A stretch of 64,000 bases of DNA from Protula sp. h YS-2021. Taxonomy: Eukaryota; Annelida; Polychaeta; Sabellida; Serpulidae. The stretch spans positions 39,467,502 through 39,531,501 of the forward strand of contig OX457031.1 of the NCBI GenBank assembly GCA_949752745.1. The letters are read 5' to 3'. Below are positions 36,801-48,800 of the stretch, piece by piece (the first letter of the stretch is position 1; the number at the start of each line of letters is the position of its first letter). A program made the translations under genes and the position numbers. Under the pieces are notes generated by a model. That model ran no database searches, was not told where the DNA came from, and saw only the letters and a program-made list of their open reading frames with translations.

Positions 36801-39800
36801 ACACGAGGCACCAAATCCATTGAGCTGACACAACCTATGCGTGTGATGGACTTAGAAGAAGGATATGAACTGAAACTGTCTGAACATGTAACTGTTAAAG
36901 TGATAAAGTTTGGTGATGTGTGTTATGTGAGCTTTCATAGCATTTACAAACATGGATGTAATGTCTATGATACCTATATCAATTTAGATTCTAATGAATG
37001 GTATTCATTGATGAATGTATTGAAAAATGAATGTGTTTGTAAATAAAAAGTTTGTAAATAGTGTAAATAGACTTTGTAGTTAAGAGTTTGTAGTTAAGAA
37101 TTTTGTAAATAGTGTAAATAGTGTAAATAAAAGTTTGTAAATAGTGTAAATAGAATTTGTAGTTAAGAATTTGTAAATAGTGTAAATAGCGTTTGTAGTT
37201 AAGAGTTTGTAAATAGTGTTTGTAAACTTTGTAAATAGTGTTTGTAAACTTTGTAAATAGTGTTTGTAGTTAAGAATTTGTAAATAAACGTATGTACAAC
37301 ACAATAAACAAGACAGTTGTTTGAAACTTGATTTGTTTTATTTAACAACAACAACTTAACTAATATAACAACAACAACAACTTAACTAATATAACAACAA
37401 CAACAACAACAACAACTTAACTAATATAACAACAACAACTTAACTAATATAACAACAACAACATTAATAAAACAATGGTTTATAATGTCTATATACAAAA
37501 TCCTTTACAATAAAATCACCATCCTTTCTTTTTAATATATTCACAATATCAAACATACTCTGACCTCGAGCTCTATGTAATATATAATAGACACAATAAA
37601 AACCACATGACGATGATATTGGCGTTTGTAATGATATAGAATTATACATATAGTCATTTCTTAAAAACATATCTAAACGATCATCGAGAGGGAACAGTCC
37701 ATAAGAGTCAAAATATTCTGCAGGGTCTTTGTCATAATACACTGCCACCCAATGTTCTCCTGGTTCATCTTGATCGTCTGTGTTGATCACATAGGCGCCG
37801 CGTTGTAAAGACGGTAACTGGTCCATGGCAAACACGCCTTGAAACAAGTCTTTGGTCATGACATCATGACTCAATATGGCATCAATCTGCTTCGTGTTCA
37901 TGACTGGTAGTCGAATTGGATGCTGCGATTTGCACTGATCTCAATAATGTTGTCAAATTCAGCATAGACAATGACATTGATGGTATGTTGCAAAGCCGTA
38001 GCAAAGTTCATTTCTAGCCGCAAATTCCCATGCTTGATCAGGGGGAAATGATCATCGCCATCATAATCCGGTGTTAAGTCAAACGAAAATAAAGCATAAC
38101 CTCTAGGCCAATCTTCCCGTTTTATAATGGAACTTTTCTCACCATTCAACCGATCAAACGATTTGTAAAGCGTTTCAAAAGCGTCCAGGTATTTGTTCTG
38201 TGTAATGTCAAGCTTGAGAGGTTTGGATAGAACTGGTTCACCATCCGTGTACAGTTGCATATAGTCCAGATTAAAATGTTTGAAATCATATGGATTCCTC
38301 AATACTGATCCACCAAAAGCTTCATTATGAACCAGACCAATGACAATACGATTTGGTAATTGACCCAAAAAGATGTTATCTTTCACAAAAGACTGAAATC
38401 CTGCTGGAATAGCCAAGACTTTACATTCTTTTCTAGTGATGATGATCTTGGCAGGACTTTTCATCAATGCATCTGTATGTCCTAACTGAATACCTGGACT
38501 CACCCTCACTTTGCGAATGGTTAAAAATGCCTCTTTCACTTCTACCTTATAGGTATTATCTGCAGCCATCAATACATAGTCATCTTTTTGTCTATGGAAA
38601 CGCAATTTCAAACTGATGCCATTCGGAAGATAACGATCCTGCTCAAACAAATCTATCCTTAAACCGCCAGTAAGCATAACATCACGGCTAAGACGTGTAT
38701 GCAAATAACGATGATGTAAGCCATTGTTGCCTTGCTCAGCCAAGTCACCGCCGTCGGCATTGACATGAAACCCGGATACATATTGTTCATGATTAGGTCT
38801 TTTCACCTCATAGCTATTCATTGACCCAGCAGTATCCTTATACATGAGACGCATAGAGCGCTCAGAATGTAGACTTTCTTCCGAATCATGGATGAGATGA
38901 GAGATAATACTGGTATAACCATGAGTATTGTTGCTATGCGAAACCAAACGATCATTCAGAAACAATTCAATATTAGACCATAACCCATTAAACACATCAT
39001 TGATGCAAGAGACATTATCATCTGCGCCACACGCTGTTCCATCAGCCTTTAGAATGCGACATACAATATGAAGTTTGCTGTTCTTTAAATCCAGATATTC
39101 TTCTGTACTCGCAGGAATGTAGAATTCTATTGGAGCGCCTTCTCTAATGCTTGTAAGTGGTTGATAGTCAACATTATAACTTTTCTCTACAGCAGTTTGC
39201 GTTGGTGGTACGTGAAACCATTCCAATGGAGAAAGACTACATTCACACGAATGATTATGAATGAGAGACATTTTTTTTTTCTTTAAAAAATATCTTTGCG
39301 ATATTTTGATGTTATCCGTCTGGCTGTTTTTCGTCTTCTGGCACGTTTCGTCGGTTGCATACGCTTTTGTTCACCAAACACACGTTCTGCTACTCGACCC
39401 GTCACATCTTTCGCGACATTCTTTGCAGCCTTCTTAAGATGTGGCGCAACGATCTTAGCCCCAGCCTTAAGTAGTGGAATAGCTTTGCGAGCCAATGATC
39501 CCAGTATTGAACCAATACCATCACCATATTGGATTCGCGCTCCTTTGAATCCTGGTAATTCCCCGCCCACTTGACGAAGAAAATGGTTGCGATATGCAGA
39601 CGGATCGTGTGTATAAGCTTTCATATTGCTTTTGGTCGAAAATGAAGTTTACAGATCACCTTTCCAGTTTGAAATGGAACATTATAGCCTGTGTCGTCCT
39701 TAATATTCATTTCTATCACGTCAAATTTGGACGTGTTTACAGGAACATAATGCGGTTCGCCGTACGTTTTCATGATAATGTCACCATCATGGCCTTGTAT

Positions 39801-42800
39801 GCCAACAGAACGTAGTAACGGCACATAATAATCACCAACAACTTGTGGTTCACAAATGCTACAATACACATAAAGTGTATAAAATCCCTGTTTCACATCC
39901 GCTTTATGTTCAGCTGTACATGTTTCAGTATACCATTGCTCTGGGATAAATCCTAAAATCTCAGCCAATCCAGCGGAAAAGGACACTTCAAAACCATAAT
40001 TTAGAAATAGAAACACACGTCGTCTAATTTTATCATACTTTATCCGAATAGCTTCTTTAAGATTATCTTTCATAGAATGAGTTGCTTCTTCATTCACTGC
40101 CTGACATATTTCTTGTATGGATCTATAATAACCATAGGGAATATTGATAGTGTCAAGTGTCTCTGTCAGTGGTTGTTGTCGATACTGAATAGAATAGTCC
40201 ATGTCATGTCTCATCGTTGTCCATGTATGTGGATATTGAATTTCAGCTAAAGCCACTTCATATTTTCCATTCAGATAGATGGTTCGAGGCATACGAATTT
40301 GATAATTCGAAGCCTTGTTGTTGGGATAATAGTTCATACTCGCATTGCTAGGCAAAGTGATGTAAAAGCTTGTCGACTCCATGATGGTGGGAACTAAATG
40401 GTATAGGTGCGTTGACGTTGTCTATATACTTCACGATAGCGCGCGCCATTCGACCAAGTATGCAAATGGTCTTTTACATCATGATGATGATCTAGATGAT
40501 CTATGACTTCTCCTTCACAACAAGCAATTGTACATCTGATCTTCACAGGAATAGTTGGTTTATCTTCCTCACAACAACAACATAGCTCTTTCAGCCATGT
40601 TAAAAATTTTCCCATCCTTCAGGAAACCGTCTTTGTTGGCGTTGTTTCATTTCTGTTGTAATGTCGTCACGAGTGGTCTTTTTACTAAACATTGTTTTTG
40701 GAATATTAGCATCTACAATTTCCTGGATAAACGGATGCCAGCCATGTGGTGGTATGGCTCGTTCTTTTCTTCTTGTCGCCACCAATGCTTCTTTCATCAA
40801 ATCAACCATGTTGGAATTTGCTATAATATCGCCCGTTTTCAACACAAGTTCATTCTTCTCTGACACTGTCGTACCATATTTCTTCAGTTCGGCTAAAAGT
40901 TGTGTTATTTTTCCATGATAGATAGGTTGAAAATGACTTAACACTAACTTTTCTGGCTTTTCAGGTGGTGATGATGATGAGGGCTTTTGCTGCCTAGACT
41001 GACTTGTTCGTAAATGACGGCCAAGAAGTTGAGACATTTCAATAACCTTTTCACGTGTTCGTTTCCCACGTAAAAGTTTATTCACTTTCGTTTTGATATC
41101 ATTTTTCTTTTCTAGCAACATTTTATATTCATATTCAGGAATGAGGACCATTTTCATCGTATGTTTCATTTTAGCAGTAGTTTGGCTAACAAGGGCAATG
41201 CCAATCTAGCAATAACTCCAATGAATCCTCCTTTCTGATTAATCAACTTCTTTTTTCGTCGAAGGGATATCTTCTTATCTGCTAGAGTACGTAGCGTATG
41301 ACGTTCACGTTTAAATTCCTTAAACCGTTTTGAGCTTAAGGGTAAATGTCCTTGCAATATATTCAAACAAATTTCAAACAAGCTTGTTAATTCCTCCTTT
41401 GTAGCTTGCTGTAGCAAGGATTTACGTCGTTTAGGCCCACTGCGTGCAAGCAAATGAAGAAACGGCTGGTTCGCTCGAATACGTTTAGACATCTTGACTG
41501 CGAATGGTTAAATGACTTGGTTCTTGTTCATACACTGCTTTATCAATATATACATAATGTGTATCTTTTGGTAAAATGCCTGTACGAATACGTAGTTGAT
41601 CATTTGTCTTTGGTTTTAAATCAATGAATAAATAACCATGAGGTTTGCTAGTAGCATCTTGATAGGCTTCTATGAGAAATTGAGATCTTCTAGGATACAT
41701 TTGCCGCGCCAATGTACTAATTTGTTGACTGTCTCTCGGATTTTTAAACAGAATGATATAATGTGTATTCAAACTAATATTTCGCATCTCTTTCCCATGA
41801 TGGAATAAATTATGCACAATAAAAATAATGCTTAGATTTTGATGACTGCTGCCAACACTAAAGAGACGTGTCATACGCTCATCACTATGGCATTTCGTCA
41901 TTAAGTCATCAATGATAAGTAAGTTTGGTTTCTTCGGGTTAAAACGCTCTTCAATGTCATCTGGAATGCCTTGGTAAAATTCCACGCCTTTCATTCCCTT
42001 GTACAAAGGCTGATCTGCTGCATAGAGCCATAAAATGCTTTTTGGAGAGGGTTGAATCAACTTTTGTTCTAGAATTTCCTTCACCAGAGACGTTTTGCCA
42101 CTGCCTGTAGGTCCAGAGACCAAACATGTAAATGGATGCTTCATTGTTGAATGTCTGTTTCTTTCACCCAACTGTTAAACTTGTTTGGCCAACCTAACCA
42201 CTTGACAAATAATTCTTTCACACCTCCTCCTCGTCTTTTACGTGTTTTCAAGACTTTTTCAATTCTATAAATAGATTCAATATCTTTGGTCACTTTCTGC
42301 AGTTCTTCTTCATAGAAATGACCATCAATATCTTCGTCTAAAAAGTCTTTCACACGATATAAATGTATTCCTTGCTTCTTACAACGATGTGTGACAATGA
42401 AGACTTCTTGCGTCCATTTGATGTGATAATCCCGTTGAAACACATATTTAATGTGAGAAATGCGAACATGATCACCAATGTTAAATTTGTACTTCTTCTT
42501 CTTCTTCTTAGGTTTCAATTTCAGTTTGTCAACATACATATACTTCCACACTTTTGATTCGTTGTCTTTACGAATCTCGGCTGGAGCATATTTATTAGGA
42601 AGAGAACCATGAGGTCTATGGTTGTAATTGTACACCAAGTCTGGAAGAATGTCTAAGTAACGGTAAGTTTGATTATGTAGAAAATACCGATACATCATTC
42701 CCTTCAGAGTACGAATGACTCTTTCAGCAAAGTTGGCTTTGGTTTCATTCTTTGTGGTATAAGCATGAATTCCTTCTTTCTTCAAAAATGCTTTTACCCA

Positions 42801-45800
42801 TCTATTTTTAAATTCTGTTCCTTTATCAGACCTTAGAGTTCGCGGTCTTCGTCGTGTGTCATGAAAAATCTTTTGGAAAGCTTGTATGACGCTGGTATGT
42901 GATTTATTAGGTATTGGCTGTACCCAGACATATTTGGAAAACACATCAATGACAATGAGTAAAAAGCGTATGTCATCATTATAGGGAGCTATGTTTCCCA
43001 TATCAGCCAAATCAATATCCCACATGTAATCAATACCACGTGTAATGACACGTTGTCTTTTGAACCTGTATTTGACAGGTTGGAGTAAACTGAAAGCATC
43101 TTGATCCTGCAACCATTTCTTCACTTGTGACTGTGTGACTGGTTGATTATGTTTTCGTAAGATGTGATACAGTTTGTAAGGACCAGCAAATGCTCCAGGC
43201 TGTCCAGGTTTGAAGTAAATATCAGTCAAGTAGTCTTTCCACGTCGACATGGTCACACCGAATGAAAACCACCTTCTCAACAGAACAGCTTTTATTTTAT
43301 AACTCAACCAACATCACTTAACTAACATGCATTTATAACTTAACTAACAAGTTTTTTACAAATCAAGTATAGATACAATGGTATGAATCACTGGAGACCA
43401 TTGGTCTTCAATGAACACTAACCAATGACTGAGTTCATCCAATGTAATAGCATCTACACCATATTTCTCACAACGTTGATTTGCATTCTCTAACACTTTA
43501 TCTAAATGCATGTAATATTTAGCTTCATTCCAATATGTATAAACAGATGCAAAATGACAAGTATGTTCTTGACACTCTTCATGTTGACAAGCAGGACAGA
43601 CTAAATATGCAAACTTTTTTACAGCGGATAACATTTCTTCACAATAAGCTTTTTGCACAATATATTGTCTCAGTGTCATGTCCGCCATTGTGCAGTCTTG
43701 AATCAATGCAACACAAGTTAAACATACTTCAAATTTACATGTTCACACGTCTGCACACCATGACGGTTGGCAAGCAAATGAAAAAGTCTCTAACCCTCAC
43801 ACAACAGTTCTAACAACTTTCCCATAATATTCTGACCAGGATATCCAGATGACACTTGTTTCACACCAGCTCCCCACCAATGATCATACGTTGCTTCAAC
43901 TAAAGTTTTGTCTTTACATTCTTTCAACTTGTTGCGAAACAATACACACTGATCCAGTTTGACTTGTAAAACATCTTGCATTTTGCTTCTCTTCACTGTA
44001 TGCCATAAAGGACATGGCTTTATCACTTTAGCAATACGTTTTGCTTCATATCCATTTCTACATGAAGCAATGGCTGAAGCAATATCTGGACGGTGATGAA
44101 ACACTGCTTTCTCATATTGATACAAAGCTTCACTTGAGTTGAACACATGTCCATACTTTTCAAGTCGTGTTGGAAACATGTTTGAAAGAACGTCCTTATG
44201 ACCGCTGAATAGTACAAGATTCTTCATGTTGACTTTGCTTCTGCTGTTTTATTCTGACATGTCGGTTTCTTCCTGTAATAAAATATCTTTTAATATATTT
44301 GCTGCCTCTTCTACCATATTCTTTCTTTGTTTACGTTGAAACCACTCACATAAAACTAAATTTGCTAGTAAGAAAAACATGGTTATGTCTTTGAGAAACA
44401 ATTCACTATGTTGTCATAAACATGTTTAAAAAAGGTTTTTATAACTTACCTGATAAAGCTGCTCGGTTTCCTCTTCTTCTTTACAACAATCTCTCAAATG
44501 ATCAACCACGGTGAAATATACTTCCACATCAGTGCGAGCAGAATAAAGTGCAGAATCAAAGTCAAAGTCAGGATCTTCTTCTATTCCAGTTTTATGACAT
44601 TCTCCAAGAAATCTTGAATGCAGTTCAATCACATCAAGACTATGATGTACAACATCCCAAAAAGCATCCAAATGATAAAGTTGATAGTCTGGAGTGCCAC
44701 AGCAAGCAAGTTTAGCAATCATCAAGTCAATATAAGCATTTTTAAAACATGCGTCCATCTTGTTTCAGTGTCTTGTGGGCTTTTACTTTGCTTCACTGAC
44801 TTTAAGTACTCCACACTTGCCGCAGAAGTTGCTTGGTTCACACAACTTGCAATTATACTTGTGGCAGTGGCAATGATAATCCTCCACATATCCACAAGCA
44901 CCGCAATAGTCACAGGTAAGTCCAAGTTGATTTTGTACGTTCATGTTCTCCAACTGAACTTCAGCCAGCCTTTTCTTGGATAGCTTTGACACCTTCATCC
45001 GACCATCCTTTCGCAGCTTGATAGGATTTATGGTATGACATTCCGTACATGGTAACAAGACTGAGTTAATGTTATCCATCTCCTGAAGCAATGTCTCCCA
45101 TTCACCATCATCCATGTTGATGTACTTCGTATATCCTTGCCCGTGAAGTAGTGTTGTATGTGCAAAAGTTATATAGCGCTTACCCAAGATTGGAATGACT
45201 TCCAGCCACTTCGTTTGTGTTAAGTATACTTTGAAGCCAATGGTGTATAAATTTCTAAATTTCTCACATATACACTTCCACGAACATGGTGATAAAGCAA
45301 CCCAATGCCCTCCACGTTTGATTCGTAGAAATTGTCCAAATTTTCCATGCTGCACAGTAATGGTTACGTTTTCACTAATTTTAAAGCTGCTTGTCTTCTT
45401 CTCCATGGTTACACAATGATAACTTCACTACCTTTTATGTCCAACTATATACCCAAACATTTTGCAAAGTTTTGAATTCACTTCAACTCATCCATCGTGA
45501 AATCGAGTAAGTTCTGACTTCTACTTTGCTTCACAGACTTTAAGTACTCCACACTTGCCGCAGAAGTTGTTTGGTTCACACAACTTGCAATTATACTTGT
45601 GGCAGTGGCACTGATAATCCTCCATATATCCACAAGCACCGCAATAGTCACAGGTAAGTCCAAGTTGATTTTGTACGTTCATGTTCTCCAACTGAACTTC
45701 AGCCAGCCTTTTCTTGGATAGCTTTGACAACTTCATCCGACCATCCTTTTGCAGCTTGATGATCGTTTTCTTGTCATGACATTCCTCACATGGTGATAGG

Positions 45801-48800
45801 GTTGAGTTGATGTTGTCCATCTCCTGAAGCAGTGTCTCCCATTCACCATCATTCATGTTGATGTGATGTGTGTATTCTTTCCCTTCAAACCGTGACGTGC
45901 GCACAAAACTCACATAACGCATATCCAAGTATGAAATGACTTCAAGCCACTTCGTTTGCGTTAAGTACAGTTTGAAGCCAATGTCGCGTAAATTTTTCAA
46001 GCTTTGGCATACAATCTTCCACAAAGATGGTGAATAAGCACACCATCTCTCTCCACGTGTGATGCGTAGAAATGGCCCATATTCTCCATGCTCCACAGTA
46101 ATGGTTAAGTTAGCACTAATTTTAAAGCTGCTGCTGCGCTGCGTTGCGTTGCTTGTCTTGTTCTCCATGGCTGCTACAATGTACTGATGATGCACTCCCT
46201 CCAACTGTCTGCTGAGAAATGACTTCACTCTGCTGAGTTCACTCCCTTTTATACCCAACTGTTTGCTGAGTCAGCTTTCTTTTCAAAGAACTTGCAAAGT
46301 TTTGAATTCACTTCAACTCGTCCATGGTTGAATCGGACAAGCTCTGATACATTATTTGGAACATCATCATCATAATGTAAAATGATTCTTGCAGCCACAT
46401 CTAACATGAGCTCAACTGCCCAAATTGTATTCACGTTGATAAATGCTAAATCAATGTCATAAGTTAACGGTAAATGTAGATCTTCACATTCACGTAGAAA
46501 CGAGCGGATGAAACGATCTCTTGGAATGGTCTTTCCAACAGCTTCCCAATGCTGATGTAAGTTCTTCACTTGCAGCATCCAATCCGATTCAAAAGCAGGA
46601 AGCTTTGAAAACACATAGTCAGCATAATTCACTTTGAAGACGTCATCCATAGTCATACATCTGTGAAAAAGTAAGGCTGACATTGTCAAGTCTTTTCTCG
46701 TCACACAATATCCACTTGTTGACTTGTTGACAGAATGTATTACTAGTTGACTAGTTGACATGTTTCACTCATGCTTTTATACTACTTCCATGTAATCAAA
46801 ATATGGTATGTAACTTTGTTCAAAAAATTGCTGACTCAGCAGAATTTTACTTGTGTATATGAATGTCTCACTTACAGTTGTCGAGTTGTACAGCTGCACT
46901 GCTACACAGCAGAGACATATAGCGGTGAAGTTAACTGACGGTGAAGTTAAATGGTCTGCCAAATGGTATTCATCCGCGAAGAAGCACTGTAATGGCGGTA
47001 AAAATGCATACAGCCAGCTGCGCAAATAGCCTATGACTACTTTATAACAAAACTTTACATAAAACTGAATCAAATGGTGAAATTTTCATATAAATCGACC
47101 AAGTATAACGAAAGGTATTGTTTTACAAAGTTTCAATTAAGCAAATAACCAAAGTTTGTTTACAAAGTTTGTTTACAAATTTTGTTTATAAAGTTTGTTT
47201 ATAAAGTTTGTTTACAAATTTTATTTATAAAGTTTGTTTACAAAGTTTGTTTACAAAGTTTGTTTACAAAGTTTGTTTACAAATTTTGTTTATAAAGTTT
47301 ATTTACAAAGTTTGTTTACAAAGTTTGTTTACAAAGTTTGTTTACAAAGTTTATTTATAAAGTTTGTTTATAAAGTTTGTTTACACAGTTTGTTTACAAA
47401 GTTTCAATTATGCAAATAACTAAAGTTTGTTTACAAAGTTCACTTTTTATTTATAAAGTTTCAATAAACACTTACCGAAATAGTTGTCACTGGATGCCAT
47501 CCCTTGATCTGATGTGATCCAATTGTAGTTCTACAACTTGTACTTCCTTGCTCCACTCACCGAAATGACTGTCACTGCTGTATGCTCATCCCTTATATGC
47601 CCCTCTGATGGAACTGAAGCTGACTTGACAGAATGTTGCTCGCCTAGGGGGGGGGGGGGTCGAAAAAATGAAAAATGTTCAGAATCGTCTGAAACGGATA
47701 AATGTGCAAAAATCACAATTTCGAGGGGGGGGGGTCGAAAAAATGAAAAATGTTCAGAATCGTCTGAAACGGATAAATATGCAAAAATCACAATTTCGAG
47801 GGGGGGGGGGGGGGTCGAGAAATGAAAAATGTTCAGAATCGTCTGAAACGGATAAATATGCAAAAATCACAATTTCGAGGGGGGGGGGTCGGTATATAGT
47901 ATGTCCCTGGGGGGGGGGGGTCGTGGCTTTTTAGGGTCTGTTGCCATGGTTACACTGATTGACAGGTCGGGTTCATTGGCTTCATGTTGATTGACTCGGC
48001 CAAACCACTTTCGCTCCAGACAGCATCATCTCAGTATGACGTCATGATGACGTCACAGATGGTCGCGCCTATCCTAACGCTTATCATGACTTCCGGTCCA
48101 GACATGATGACGTCACTTCCGGTCCAGACATGATGACGTCACTTCCGGTCCAGACATCATGACGTCACTTCCGGTCCAGACAACACTTCCGGTCTAGACA
48201 ACACTTCCGGTCCAGACATGATGACGTCACTTCCAGACATGATGACGTCACTTCCAGACAGTATGACGTCATCAAGTGAGCCAGAACTCTTGTTTATTAC
48301 CTACTATGTGTGGAGACTAGAAAAGTAGCTCATCCACACTTTTCACTCCCAGCTTCTAGAGAAGCAGGGGCTATAGCGATCGTTGAAAGTGTGGGCACAT
48401 TTAAGTTGAGAAAAGTACCTCATTCTAGGTTTGTAGTCAGAATGTCTAAATATTGGTTGAAGATAACGTACATTAGTACCTACCAGACTATTACTCTTTG
48501 GCAAGTCGAGGAAAGTTAGCGGAAATATTAGCCCCAAACTATTTTTTTTAAAGATGTATCTTCTGGTATTTTAAACGAAGCTTCCTAAACTTTGAATGGA
48601 AGGTAGGGTGCATATGTCTGACACCAGGTATTACTGGTGTTACTGTCTGGAAATTTTGATTAAAGGAAGCGGGCGCTGGTACCTGCCTTGCGATTTGCTT
48701 TTGATTCGCCAAAAATGGGAGGAAGAATTGGCGAAAAAAAAATAATTTTTTTTGTAGAAGTTTAACTGACGCAAGGAAAAGTCTTGCTGTCTTGAAATGT

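Larger units (their letters stand above)
30413..48305. mobile_element. complete Polinton/Maverick element, 17,893 bp
   Basis: Terminal inverted repeats start AGTAGGTAATAAACAAGAG at both ends, and a 6-bp duplication ATGTGT flanks them. Inside are all Polinton hallmark genes, each intact: protein-primed family B DNA polymerase, retroviral-type integrase with chromodomain, FtsK/HerA-class packaging ATPase, adenain-like protease, major and minor jelly-roll capsid proteins. About fourteen further ORFs accompany them. Rightward genes occupy 31.1-37.0 kb and leftward genes 37.5-46.7 kb, converging on poly(A) signals near 37.3 kb. Polintons are self-synthesising transposons related to adenoviruses and virophages, and many are thought able to form virions. 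Identical repeat arms, a perfect duplication and intact frames argue for recent insertion. Confidence 0.97.

Noticed and set aside
46169..46258. N-terminal extension of the 45521-46168 protein
   Set aside because: The extension begins at a TTG that forms part of the TATA box; ATG 46168 has a good context and matches the start of the paralogue.
46777..47073. 98-codon - strand ORF across the right promoter repeat
   Set aside because: Starts at TTG, overlaps the promoter cassette, and the matching left copy does not keep the frame.
47234..47419. 61-codon repetitive ORF (MFTKFVYKVCLQ...)
   Set aside because: Encoded entirely by the TTTGTTTACAAAG array; no start context or conservation signal.
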